From NCBI GenBank assembly GCA_946479785.1, contig CAMLHQ010000056.1:1-21702 (forward strand): a DNA stretch of 21,702 nt, in the 5' to 3' direction. Of the stretch, positions 15,093-21,702 are shown one piece after another; position 1 is the first letter of the stretch; each line of letters starts with the position of its first letter. Under the pieces are notes generated by a model. The model had not been told where the DNA came from. It searched no databases and was given only the letters and a program-made list of their open reading frames with translations. Both the position numbers and the translations under genes were made by a program. The DNA is from an uncultured Nitrospira sp. GTDB lineage: Bacteria; Nitrospirota; Nitrospiria; Nitrospirales; Nitrospiraceae.

Positions 15093-15422
15093 CTAAGCTT
15101 CTTCGGTTCGGCAATCTGCTCCAGGCTCAAGCGGGACGTTTTGACTGCCCTTAAGCTCCCCCGCGACGATCAGGAGCAAGAATCGACTGAGCGTCGGTTC
15201 TGTATCGCGTCGCTCTTTCACGATTGTCTGCACGTCCACGATCATCTCATCGCCATCCCACTGAGTTTCGTTGATCACCCAATAGTGGCTGGCTGCATCG
15301 GGGAACTGGTGGACGACAAACTTTTCGACGATAGTTCCAATGTCCCCTGTGCTGGCTTGAGACCAGAGTGGCACGACAAGCAAGCCGAACAATACTCCGA
15401 GGAAAATCCATCGATACCGCAT
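15093..15422 (-). CDS. Small exported protein of unknown function
   Basis: A 109-residue protein I do not recognise. GGAGGTGA about 5 bases before the ATG (15420-15422) makes the start certain. The first 24 residues are a signal peptide (hydrophobic IFLGVLFGLLVVPLW, cleavage after SQA). The mature part is about 85 residues with two beta-rich stretches, one from HYWVINETQW and one with MIVDVQTIV, then FLLLIVAGEL, and a C-terminal acidic tail with one cysteine. The overlapping open frame on the opposite strand (15072-15554) lacks these properties and is rejected. No neighbour points to a role; the ferredoxin gene upstream is separated by a strong hairpin. Confidence 0.78.
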   Translation of the reverse strand: MRYRWIFLGVLFGLLVVPLWSQASTGDIGTIVEKFVVHQFPDAASHYWVINETQWDGDEMIVDVQTIVKERRDTEPTLSRFLLLIVAGELKGSQNVPLEPGADCRTEEA

Positions 15423-15454
15423 GGCATCACCTCCACGCGAGAGAAAGGCAAGTA

Positions 15455-15482
15455 CGGCTCCATTGAGAAGGAACGGGAGCCG
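15455..15482. repeat. Inverted repeat in the leader of the 109-aa gene
   Basis: CGGCTCC (15455-15461) and GGAGCCG (15476-15482) form a perfect 7-bp stem with a 14-base loop, upstream of the ribosome-binding site of the minus-strand gene. It may be a regulatory hairpin or operator. No convincing sigma-70 promoter was found in 15423-15585. Confidence 0.3.
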
Positions 15483-15585
15483 GATAGTAGCAGGGCACTA
15501 CATAAGAGATTCTACTGCGCGGTGACGCAGAAAGCTATAAAAAGGCTCAATTAGCGCCTGGGGTTTCAAGAACTCACCAAAATGC

Positions 15586-15620
15586 AAGGGCCCTGCTTCT
15601 TGGAACGAAGCAGAGCCCTT
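15586..15620 (-). terminator. Terminator of the ferredoxin gene
   Basis: Arms of 14 bases (15586-15599 and 15607-15620) pair with one mismatch around a 7-base loop. Read on the minus strand, the stem is followed by GCATTTTGG. It starts 25 bases after the ferredoxin stop codon and isolates that gene from the downstream 109-aa gene. Confidence 0.7.
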
Positions 15621-15645
15621 GGCAGGTATTCAGATGACTATCGAA

Positions 15646-15993
15646 TTAATTACGAACGCCGCTCCAGACCTTCGCCGCATCGATATTCTTGTCCGGATTG
15701 AGCTTCTTTGCCTTCTCCAGTAAAACATCAGTCGTCTCCGGATAAGCCGGATCGGAAATACAACAATTATCGACCGGGCAAACAGCCGAGCACTGCGGTT
15801 CGTCAAAGTGGCCAACGCACTCAGTGCAGCGATCGTGGGTAATCACATAAATGTTGTCGCCCACTCCTTGGCCGTCGCCCACATGGTTCCCCTTCGTCTC
15901 CGCATCGCTGCGGGTCTCGAAGATCGCCTCGTTTGGACATTCGGGTAGGCAGGCCCCACAGGAGATACATTCATCGGTAATCAGCAGTGCCAT
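15646..15993 (-). CDS. 2[4Fe-4S] ferredoxin, Allochromatium type
   Basis: A 115-residue electron carrier. The ATG 15991-15993 is chosen because AAGGAGG lies 8 bases upstream and the protein then begins MALLITDECISCG, as this family does; an in-frame ATG at 16059 would add 22 unrelated residues. Cluster I: C9-x2-C12-x2-C15-x3-C19-P. Cluster II: C56-x2-C59-x8-C68-x3-C72-P; the 8-residue insertion between the second and third cysteines plus the C-terminal helix (about 88-110) mark Allochromatium-vinosum-type (Alvin/YfhL-like) ferredoxins, known for very low potentials. A vicinal pair C77-C78 after cluster II is additional. A 20-residue stretch of acidic and Gly-rich residues separates the clusters. 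Monocistronic: own promoter and terminator. Confidence 0.95.
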   Translation of the reverse strand: MALLITDECISCGACLPECPNEAIFETRSDAETKGNHVGDGQGVGDNIYVITHDRCTECVGHFDEPQCSAVCPVDNCCISDPAYPETTDVLLEKAKKLNPDKNIDAAKVWSGVRN

Positions 15994-16033
15994 GACCCTC
16001 GCCTCCTTCTCACTACAATTGACACAAACCAGG

Positions 16034-16062
16034 TTGACAAGATTGTGACGCCACGACATAGT
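16034..16062 (+). promoter_or_regulatory. Promoter for the DUF192-Rieske run
   Basis: TTGACA (16034-16039), a perfect -35, a 17-base spacer and CATAGT (16057-16062), four of six. Transcription would start near 16069. It faces the minus-strand ferredoxin promoter, so the two transcripts overlap at their 5' ends. Confidence 0.52.
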
Positions 16063-16082
16063 GCATGACGCAACAGAGGGTC

Positions 16083-16112
16083 ATTCTAGTCTGTCGCTCT
16101 TTTCCAAGTCAA
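16083..16112 (-). promoter_or_regulatory. Promoter for the ferredoxin gene
   Basis: On the minus strand TTGACT (complement of 16107-16112), an 18-base spacer and TAGAAT (complement of 16083-16088): five of six at both hexamers. Start near 16076, giving a leader of about 80 bases. Confidence 0.62.
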
Positions 16113-16204
16113 CAGAATGGGGTCGGTGCAGAAGGCCTAGATCCCCTGATATTATGGGCCTTTGGGCCCAGATTGCTCTGCGTGATGACCGAGAAAGATT
16201 CCCC

Positions 16205-16699
16205 ATGACAACCGGTCAATCGGGCGTACGAGAATCAAAAAAGAAGCGGATCATCATGATGATCCTGCTCGCCGTGTTGTTGATGAGTGTCTCGATGTTT
16301 CTGGTGCAGCGGGACGATGCTAAGAGCATTATCGTCACCTTCCCGAACGGGACCGAGATCGAAGTGGAGGTGGCCGATACCCCCGAGAAGCTCCTCTTTG
16401 GATTGGCCTTTCAAGAGGCATTGCCCTCGAACGGCGGAATGATTTATATCTTCGAAGCAACCGGACCTCATAGGGTGACGACCAAGGAATATCGTTTCCC
16501 TGTCGACATGATTTGGGTCGACGAGAGTCGCCATATCGTCTCGATGGCGGAGAATATTCCACCCTGCAGAGAGGAGACTTGTCCCTGGCACGGCTCCCTG
16601 TCTGAAGCCGTTCGATATTTGATCCAGACCCAAGCGGGTTTTATACAACGGCAGGGACTGGCGGTCGGAGGCGAATTGAAATATACGCTTCGCATGTGA
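16205..16699 (+). CDS. DUF192 protein with N-terminal membrane anchor
   Basis: A 164-residue protein. An arginine/lysine-rich start is followed by one hydrophobic segment (about 16-34), then the DUF192 domain: GLAFQEALPSNGGMIYIF (66-83), FPVDMIWVD (98-106), IVSMAENIPPC (111-121) and CPWHGS (126-131), with a C-terminal strand GLAVGGELKYTL. DUF192 is a small beta-rich domain of unclear biochemical role, usually exported; its two conserved cysteines, C121 and C126, are kept, while the usual WMKNT motif reads TTKEYRF. The start at 16205 is the best guess; the ribosome-binding site is weak (GAGAAAG) and in-frame ATGs lie at 16157 and 16061. It precedes the Rieske gene by 55 bases. Confidence 0.83.
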   Translation: MTTGQSGVRESKKKRIIMMILLAVLLMSVSMFLVQRDDAKSIIVTFPNGTEIEVEVADTPEKLLFGLAFQEALPSNGGMIYIFEATGPHRVTTKEYRFPVDMIWVDESRHIVSMAENIPPCREETCPWHGSLSEAVRYLIQTQAGFIQRQGLAVGGELKYTLRM

Positions 16700-16754
16700 G
16701 TGACGACGTCACGACACATTTAAAATTAAGAGAAGTGCAAGAGAAAGGAAACGC

Positions 16755-17078
16755 GTGGCACTCGAAGGTTTCCACGTTGTCGCCAAAGTCGAGGACGTGC
16801 CGCCCGGACAATCGAAGGTGATCACGTTGAACAATCGCGCTATCGCGCTGTTTAACGTTGACGGAACATATTTCGCTATCCATAACCTCTGTCCTCATGA
16901 AGGCGGTCCTTTGAGCGAAGGCAGGGTTAAAGGGTTCATCGTGTCCTGCCCCTGGCACGATTTGGCGTTCGATATCAGGAATGGACAGGGAACGGACGGA
17001 GGAGGCTATTGTGTCGGCAGCTACGACGTTCGAGTCGAGGGCGGTGAAATTTTCGTCGGCCCTCGGCGGAAAATATAG
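16755..17078 (+). CDS. Rieske-type [2Fe-2S] ferredoxin
   Basis: A 107-residue small soluble Rieske protein starting with GTG at 16755 (AAAGGAA a few bases upstream). The cluster ligands are visible as C46-P-H48 in LCPHEGG and C65-P-W-H68 in SCPWHD, 16 residues apart, with the usual beta-sandwich around them (IALFNVDGTYFAI, GFIVSCPWHDLAFDI, YDVRVEGGEIFV). This is the length of dioxygenase or nitrite-reductase small-subunit ferredoxins; it donates electrons to an oxygenase or reductase. No such partner is encoded in the window. It is part of a plus-strand run that continues with the chagasin-like gene and the aminotransferase. Confidence 0.93.
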   Translation: MALEGFHVVAKVEDVPPGQSKVITLNNRAIALFNVDGTYFAIHNLCPHEGGPLSEGRVKGFIVSCPWHDLAFDIRNGQGTDGGGYCVGSYDVRVEGGEIFVGPRRKI

Positions 17079-17121
17079 AACAGGCCGGTTTCAGCGAGGC
17101 GGCAATTTCGAGAACGAATGG

Positions 17122-17466
17122 ATGAGCATGATGGATGGAAACGCCATACCGCACGACGATGCCAAGGTGATTGAAGCTGCGATTGGTCAGCCTATTCAAA
17201 TCCATTTGTGGGAAGACCGGACGAGAGGCGAACTCTGGGTCCCGACTTACGATCCCACCGGATTGGCCTTGCTGGCTGACGACTATCTGCGTATAGCGGG
17301 CAATAATGCTGTCGATAACGGGCGTCGGACGTTCGAATTCAAAGCGATGAAACCCGGCAATTACCGAGTTCTCTTCGAAAAGCGCATGGGATGGAAGTTT
17401 ACCGCTGAGGACCGGCGTGTCTTTCAGGTGACAGTGTCCAATTCGTCAATGACCAGGAGTGCTTGA
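17122..17466 (+). CDS. Chagasin-like (I42 inhibitor family) protein
   Basis: A 114-residue protein if started at the ATG 17122. It resembles chagasin/I42 cysteine-peptidase inhibitors: VIEAAIGQPIQIHL, then EDRTRGELW in place of the NPTTGYxW loop, a Gly/Asn-rich loop IAGNNAVDNG, TFEFKAMKPGNYRVLFEKR, and KRMGWKF in place of the RPW loop, ending FQVTVS. All three inhibitory loops deviate from consensus. No signal peptide is seen, though most relatives are exported. A GTG at 17011 with GGAGGAGG upstream would extend it into the Rieske gene; I think that is chance, since the added residues are out-of-frame Rieske codons. It ends 2 bases before the aminotransferase start, so both are coupled. Confidence 0.72.
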   Translation: MSMMDGNAIPHDDAKVIEAAIGQPIQIHLWEDRTRGELWVPTYDPTGLALLADDYLRIAGNNAVDNGRRTFEFKAMKPGNYRVLFEKRMGWKFTAEDRRVFQVTVSNSSMTRSA

Positions 17467-17468
17467 TT

Positions 17469-18308
17469 GTGCCGGACATCGCGTTCGTCAACGGACGGTT
17501 TCTCCCGCTGGCCGATGCAACGGTATCAATTGAAGACCGCGGGTTCCAATTCGGCGATGGTATCTACGAAGTCATCCGCACCTATGAGGGCCGTCTGTTT
17601 GAGCTGGAGGCGCATCTCGCACGGTTGAACCGTAGCGCTCAGGCACTTGATCTGCGACAGCCCTATTCCCCTGAGCAGTGGGCCAACCACATTCGTGAAG
17701 CGATTCAGCAGGCTGCATTTCCGGAGGCCAAAGTCTATGTGCAGATCACGAGAGGTGTCGCGCCCCGTGACCACGCCTATCCCCCGGACCTTTCGCCGAC
17801 CGTCGTGATGACCGTCCGGGAGCTTCGGCCGTTAAGTGCATCGGTGCATGCGGCTGGTGTGGAGGCGATGACGATGGAGGACATTCGCTGGGGCCGTTGT
17901 GACATCAAAAGCGTAAATCTGTTGGCCAACGTGCTCGCACGACAGCAGGCGAAGCAAGCCCGGATGTTCGAGACCATCCTGATCAAGGACGAGCAGGTTA
18001 CCGAAGGCGCGGTAAGCAATGTGATGGTGGTGCGAGATGGTGCGGTGATTACAGCGCCGGAAGGCCCGCGGATCCTTTCGGGGGTGACTAGAGCGGTGGT
18101 GCTCCAGATGGCGAGGCAAGAGGGACTTCACGTAGAGGAGCGGTACTGCTCTTTAGCAGATCTGTACGGGGCAGCTGAGGTCTTTCTGACCGGTACCACT
18201 GTCGAAATTCTGGGCGTTGTCCGGATTGATGGGAAGCTGATCGGCGAAGGCAAACCCGGCCCAATCACACAAAGACTGGCCAAGCGGTTTGTCGGACGAA
18301 CTGTGTAG
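17469..18308 (+). CDS. dat: Class IV aminotransferase, D-amino-acid type
   Basis: A 279-residue PLP enzyme starting with GTG at 17469 (AGGAG 9 bases upstream; a TTG at 17463 is only 3 bases away). Family: D-alanine aminotransferase, which interconverts D-amino acids and 2-oxo acids for peptidoglycan D-glutamate or D-alanine. Seen: DRGFQFGDGIYEVIRTY near the N-terminus, VYVQITRGVAPRDHAYP, RCDIKSVNLLANVLARQ with the PLP lysine at residue 147, VTEGAVSNV with the conserved glutamate, and a C-terminal VFLTGTTVEILGVVRIDG. The DIKS context and R-x-HAYP support the D-amino-acid subgroup over branched-chain aminotransferases (IlvE) and aminodeoxychorismate lyase (PabC). Last gene of the 16205-18308 run. 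Confidence 0.9.
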   Translation: MPDIAFVNGRFLPLADATVSIEDRGFQFGDGIYEVIRTYEGRLFELEAHLARLNRSAQALDLRQPYSPEQWANHIREAIQQAAFPEAKVYVQITRGVAPRDHAYPPDLSPTVVMTVRELRPLSASVHAAGVEAMTMEDIRWGRCDIKSVNLLANVLARQQAKQARMFETILIKDEQVTEGAVSNVMVVRDGAVITAPEGPRILSGVTRAVVLQMARQEGLHVEERYCSLADLYGAAEVFLTGTTVEILGVVRIDGKLIGEGKPGPITQRLAKRFVGRTV

Positions 18309-18316
18309 CCCGCCCC

Positions 18317-18345
18317 TTGCTTTGACTTGGGTGACATGCTATGGT
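18317..18345 (+). promoter_or_regulatory. Possible promoter of the rimP-nusA-infB operon
   Basis: TTGCTT (18317-18322), a 17-base spacer and TATGGT (18340-18345), three and four of six consensus matches at ideal spacing. Start near 18352, just upstream of the leader hairpin. Confidence 0.42.
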
Positions 18346-18357
18346 GCGACCTCTGTG

Positions 18358-18382
18358 AAAGTGGGCTCAGGCCCACTTTTTT
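18358..18382 (+). terminator. Intrinsic terminator or attenuator in the rimP leader
   Basis: A 9-bp perfect stem (18358-18366 with 18371-18379), loop TCAG, running into six T (18377-18382): a textbook Rho-independent terminator 50 bases after the aminotransferase stop and 50 bases before rimP. It may simply end the upstream transcript, but if the promoter at 18317 is real it falls at about +7 to +31 of the rimP mRNA and would act as an attenuator, like the predicted rimP leader elements of other bacteria. Confidence 0.75.
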
Positions 18383-18431
18383 GTTTGATCTCGTGAACGA
18401 AGCAGCCAGAGAAACGGGGCAAGGGGAGTCG

Positions 18432-18908
18432 GTGAAGGAGTCCCGACCGGTCGTCGACCGTATCAGCGAGGCAGTGTCGCCCATCCTCTGGACATTAGGC
18501 CTGGAATTGGTAGATGTTGTCTGCCTAGGTCAAGGATCCCGTTCGCTAGTGCGAGTCTTCATCGACAAGCCGGACGGTGTGACAGTGGATGATTGCGAGC
18601 GCGCACATAAGGCGCTCGGTCCGGCGCTAGACGTGGCCGACCCTTTTCCTCACGCCTACACGCTTGAAGTTTCCTCGCCGGGTCTGGATCGGCCCTTCAA
18701 ACGGATTCAGGACTATCACCGGGCGGTCGGAAAGCGGGTCAGCCTGAAGCTCAGGGAACCCCTTGCCGGACAGTGGCGTCTGGTGGGAACATTGACCGAC
18801 GTGGCGGACCAAACCGTGACGCTCGTGGTAAGCGAGCCTCCGCCGCCGCGGACTGTGACGCTTGAGCGTAAGGTTATCGCCGAGGCCAAACAGGCAGTGA
18901 AATGGTAA
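18432..18908 (+). CDS. rimP: Ribosome maturation factor RimP
   Basis: A 158-residue protein for 30S-subunit maturation, cytoplasmic. The GTG at 18432 is preferred: it leaves the usual short N-terminus before the first helix (VVDRISEAVSPILWTLGLELVDV), and AAGGGGAG stands a few bases upstream. A GTG at 18393 would add 13 residues. Seen: LVRVFIDKPDGVTVDDCE (39-56), the signature EVSSPGLDRPF (79-89) at the end of the N-terminal domain, and a C-terminal SH3-like domain from KRVSLKLREPL. It heads the conserved rimP-nusA-infB order, 31 bases before nusA. Confidence 0.93.
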   Translation: MKESRPVVDRISEAVSPILWTLGLELVDVVCLGQGSRSLVRVFIDKPDGVTVDDCERAHKALGPALDVADPFPHAYTLEVSSPGLDRPFKRIQDYHRAVGKRVSLKLREPLAGQWRLVGTLTDVADQTVTLVVSEPPPPRTVTLERKVIAEAKQAVKW

Positions 18909-18939
18909 GCATCGACGGCTTCAGAGTGGAGAGCGAATC

Positions 18940-20091
18940 ATGAACCGAGAATTAATTTCCGTCATCGACGAGATCGGTCGCCAAAAAGGGATCGACAAAA
19001 GCAAAGTGATCGGGGCCATCGAAGCGGCCTTGCAGACCGCCGCCAAAAAGCGCTTTGGACAGGCGGAGAACATTCAAGTCGAGATCGATCCGAAGACCGG
19101 CGAGATTTCCGTTGTCTCGAAGAAAGTCATCGTTGACGCCGTCACCAATCCGAAAGCGGAAATCTCCCTCAAAGAAGCCCGGGCCTATGACAGTGAAGCG
19201 GAAATTGGCGATGAGATCGGCTCGCTGATCGAAATGGATGAGTTGGGGCGTATCGCGGCTCAGACGGCAAAACAGGTCATCTTTCAAAAGGTCCGCGAAG
19301 CGGAATGGGAAGCAGTCCAAAAAGAATACTCCACGAGGCAAGGTGATTTGGTCAACGGCATCATCCTCGGGATGGAACGCCGCAACTATCTTGTGGATTT
19401 AGGCAAGACCGAAGCGATTCTCCCTATTCAGGAACAGATTCCCCGCGAAACCTACCGCCGCGGCGATCGGGTCAAGGCCATGTTGTTGGAAGTGCGCCGG
19501 ACGCCGAAAGATGTGCAGGTTATCCTCACGCGGAGTCATCCACAGTTCGTTTCGAAACTGTTCGAATTGGAAGTGCCGGAGGTGATGGAAAAGATCGTCG
19601 AGATCAAGGCTGTGGTACGGGAACCGGGCGACCGTACCAAGATTGCCGTCACGTCGCGCGAAAAAGCCGTCGATCCGGTCGGAGCTTGCGTCGGCATCAA
19701 GGGTTCGCGCGTGCAGGCAGTGGTGCGGGAACTGCGTGGTGAGAAGATTGACATCATCACCTGGACGTCCGACCCACGGGTCTTCATCGCGGAAGCGTTG
19801 AACCCTGCGACGATCGAAAAGGTCGGGGTCGACGAAGAAAAGAAATCCGCGCTGGTGGTCGTCGCGGATTCACAATTGTCGTTAGCCATCGGCAAGAACG
19901 GGCAGAACGTGCGGCTTGCCGCCCGCCTGACCGGCTGGAAGATCGACATCATCAGCGCCACCGAATACGAAAAGGAAAAGGCGGAGCGAGATAAGGAAAT
20001 CAAAGCGGCGCTCGCCGAAGAAACTGAAGCGCAACGGCAACAGGAAGAGGCCCGTCAACAGGAGAAAGCCCAAGCCGAGTCGGAGGGATAA
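18940..20091 (+). CDS. nusA: Transcription termination/antitermination factor NusA
   Basis: A 383-residue protein that binds RNA polymerase and controls pausing, termination and antitermination. Seen: the N-terminal polymerase-binding domain (about 1-125, starting [18 protein letters not shown]), an S1 domain (about 135-198; [21 protein letters not shown]), KH1 (about 235-275; [21 protein letters not shown]) and KH2 (about 310-338; [19 protein letters not shown]). The C-terminal acidic repeats of the E. coli protein are absent; instead there is a 40-residue tail rich in Glu, Gln, Lys and Ala. GGAGAG precedes the ATG. It is 7 bases from infB. Confidence 0.97.
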   Translation: MNRELISVIDEIGRQKGIDKSKVIGAIEAALQTAAKKRFGQAENIQVEIDPKTGEISVVSKKVIVDAVTNPKAEISLKEARAYDSEAEIGDEIGSLIEMDELGRIAAQTAKQVIFQKVREAEWEAVQKEYSTRQGDLVNGIILGMERRNYLVDLGKTEAILPIQEQIPRETYRRGDRVKAMLLEVRRTPKDVQVILTRSHPQFVSKLFELEVPEVMEKIVEIKAVVREPGDRTKIAVTSREKAVDPVGACVGIKGSRVQAVVRELRGEKIDIITWTSDPRVFIAEALNPATIEKVGVDEEKKSALVVVADSQLSLAIGKNGQNVRLAARLTGWKIDIISATEYEKEKAERDKEIKAALAEETEAQRQQEEARQQEKAQAESEG

Positions 20092-20098
20092 CGCCTCT

Positions 20099-21702
20099 AT
20101 GCGTGTGTATGAATTGGCCAAACAGCTGGGGATGGAGAACCGGGATCTAATTCCGGAACTCAAGCGGTTGGGCATTACCGTCGCTTCCCACAGCAGCGCC
20201 TTGGAGCCGGATGCGGTTCAAAAAGCTCTGGAAAAACTCGGTCCCAAACATAAGACGACGGTCAAGGCCACCACGAAAGTCGGTGAGAGCGACTCCGGAC
20301 GCACAGATCGGCATAAAGATGCTGATGGAGGAGCGCATCACCAAGCCGGCGTCAAAGGCGCTGGTGCACATGCGGCCCCAGCGGAAGAATCCAAACCAGA
20401 CAAACGTCGTATCCTGATCAAGCGGAAGCGGACCGACGAGGCGCAATCCGAGGAACTGGCGCCGCTCGGATCCGAACCGCTTGCCGCGCATGCGATGGAA
20501 ACGGCACCTTCTGCGTTGTCAACCGCACATCCGCCGCTTGAGAGTCTGATCGTCCATCACGCAGAAGCACATCCTCACGGCGTGACCTTGGCTCAGCCGA
20601 CCGCGGGAACGTCGGAGCCGTCTGTGGCCGCCAAGCCCGCCGTCGCACCGAGCTCCGATGTACTCTCCGGCAAGAAGAAAGCGGTCGAAGAACTCCAGGC
20701 GGAAGGCCTTAAAGACAAACTCAAGAAAATCCGTAAGCCGGGCCGTTCTCGCGAAGAAGACGAGGTGCGCGTGCGCGAAGACGCCGCGCGCTGGCAAGAT
20801 CTTCGCGCGATTCCCGTCCAACGTCGGGATGATCGCAGCAAGCACGTCCATCACAGCACGCCGGCGGAGATCACCAAGCCGCGCAAGAAGAGCGTGAAGC
20901 TTACGCCTGGCATGACCGTGAAAGAATTCGCCGAATCAATCGGACAGCGACCCGCCGATATTGTGCGCAAGCTGATGGACATGGGACAGATGCTGACCTT
21001 TAACCAGCCGATGCACGTCGAGGCGGCCTCGATGATCGCGGAAGAGACCGGCGTCAAGATCGAAGTCTCGGTCGAGAGGGCTGGTGAACAATTGTTAGAA
21101 GATATCATTCAGGTCGAGGGCGAAGCCCGACCGGAGGCCCGCCCACCGGTCGTGACCATCATGGGCCACGTTGACCACGGGAAAACGTCGTTGCTCGATG
21201 CGATTCGTGAAACCAAGGTGGCGGAGGGCGAAGCGGGCGGCATCACGCAACACATCGGCGCCTACACGGTCACAGTTCGCGGCAAACAGGTGACGTTCCT
21301 TGATACGCCGGGGCATGAGGCGTTCACGGCTATGCGCGCCCGCGGCGCCAAAGTCACTGATATCGTGATCCTTGTCGTCGCGGCAGACGACGGCGTCATG
21401 CCGCAGACGGTTGAAGCCATCCATCACGCGAAAGCCGCCGGCGTGCCATTGATCGTAGCGATGAACAAGATTGACAAGCCCGGTGCCAATCCGGACCGCG
21501 TGCGTAATGCCCTCTCTGAGCACGGATTGATCTCCGAAGCCTGGGGCGGCGACACGATCATGGTCGAAGTGTCGGCTAAACAAAAGACCGGCCTTGACCA
21601 ACTCCTCGAGATGATCCTACTACAGGCGGAAGTGTTGGAGTTGAAAGCGGATCCACACCAATTGGCCAAAGGGGCGGTCGTCGAAGCAAAACTCGAACGG
21701 GG
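20099..21702 (+). CDS. infB: Translation initiation factor IF-2, C-terminus beyond window
   Basis: A GTPase that delivers fMet-tRNA to the 30S subunit. The window holds 534 codons; the rest lies to the right. Seen: an IF2-N domain (1-48, [20 protein letters not shown]), a long charged linker unusually rich in histidine (about 60-180) with a [10 protein letters not shown] patch, a second IF2-N domain (about 263-320, [19 protein letters not shown]), then the G domain: G1 GHVDHGKT (356-363), G2 [11 protein letters not shown]3 [10 protein letters not shown]4 NKID and G5 SAK. The ATG at 20099 has GGAGGG about 12 bases upstream, at the end of nusA. The frame is intact up to the window edge. Confidence 0.97.
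   Translation, partial: MRVYELAKQLGMENRDLIPELKRLGITVASHSSALEPDAVQKALEKLGPKHKTTVKATTKVGESDSGRTDRHKDADGGAHHQAGVKGAGAHAAPAEESKPDKRRILIKRKRTDEAQSEELAPLGSEPLAAHAMETAPSALSTAHPPLESLIVHHAEAHPHGVTLAQPTAGTSEPSVAAKPAVAPSSDVLSGKKKAVEELQAEGLKDKLKKIRKPGRSREEDEVRVREDAARWQDLRAIPVQRRDDRSKHVHHSTPAEITKPRKKSVKLTPGMTVKEFAESIGQRPADIVRKLMDMGQMLTFNQPMHVEAASMIAEETGVKIEVSVERAGEQLLEDIIQVEGEARPEARPPVVTIMGHVDHGKTSLLDAIRETKVAEGEAGGITQHIGAYTVTVRGKQVTFLDTPGHEAFTAMRARGAKVTDIVILVVAADDGVMPQTVEAIHHAKAAGVPLIVAMNKIDKPGANPDRVRNALSEHGLISEAWGGDTIMVEVSAKQKTGLDQLLEMILLQAEVLELKADPHQLAKGAVVEAKLER

Noticed and set aside
15072..15554. 160-residue plus-strand open frame opposite the 109-aa exported protein
   Set aside because: The minus-strand frame has a strong ribosome-binding site and signal peptide; the plus frame begins inside a terminator region and looks like random sequence.
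15493..15560. TAGAAT and TACTAT boxes as a promoter for the 109-aa gene
   Set aside because: Neither has an acceptable -35 at 16-18 bases, so no promoter is called.
16147..16175. TGGGCC-TTTG-GGCCCA palindrome upstream of the DUF192 gene
   Set aside because: Only a 6-bp stem with no T-run; too short to call an operator or terminator.
17011..17121. GTG start with GGAGGAGG for the chagasin-like gene
   Set aside because: The purine run is explained by Gly codons of the Rieske gene, and the added residues are out-of-frame Rieske sequence with no export signal.

Overview
The window reads as a dense, moderately GC-rich bacterial chromosome segment. The mix of long runs of PBS-lyase-type HEAT-repeat proteins, a two-cluster Allochromatium-type ferredoxin, a small cupredoxin, a Rieske ferredoxin and a rimP-nusA-infB operon fits a Nitrospira-like member of the Nitrospirota. 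That is an inference from gene content; no rRNA or other phylogenetic marker is complete here. No tRNA, rRNA, insertion sequence or CRISPR array was seen.

Layout. (1) 1-2927, minus strand: two exported LPP20/FlgT-N-like proteins, the larger with a Pro-rich region and an Arg/Gly tail, followed by an alpha/beta-hydrolase-like gene that runs off the left edge and seems to lack its nucleophile serine. (2) 3131-5975, plus strand: a tight three-gene unit made of an alkaline-phosphatase-superfamily protein whose catalytic residues all appear replaced, a small exported protein, and an 11-12-repeat HEAT protein. (3) 6011-7261, minus: a secreted beta-propeller. (4) 7469-11168, plus: four more HEAT-repeat proteins in one operon, the last with an OB/S1-like N-terminal domain. 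(5) 11183-14277: UDP-glucose 6-dehydrogenase (minus) and a membrane-fused spermidine-synthase-like protein (plus), divergent from back-to-back, near-consensus promoters. (6) 14536-15993: exported cupredoxin (plus), then a small exported protein and a 2[4Fe-4S] ferredoxin (both minus), separated by strong hairpins. (7) 16205-18308, plus: a membrane-anchored DUF192 protein, a Rieske ferredoxin, a chagasin-like protein and a D-amino-acid aminotransferase. (8) 18317-21702, plus: a promoter and terminator-like leader hairpin followed by rimP, nusA and infB (truncated at the right edge).

How the parts may work together. Regions 6-8 hold electron-transfer and translation/transcription housekeeping genes. 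The unusual part is 3131-11168: five HEAT-repeat paralogues, two of them sharing an unusual cysteine-bearing loop between short repeats, interleaved with an apparently catalytically dead phosphatase-fold protein and a secreted beta-propeller. Most of these are scaffold folds rather than enzymes, which suggests a protein-protein assembly system. Its partner and purpose cannot be read from the sequence.
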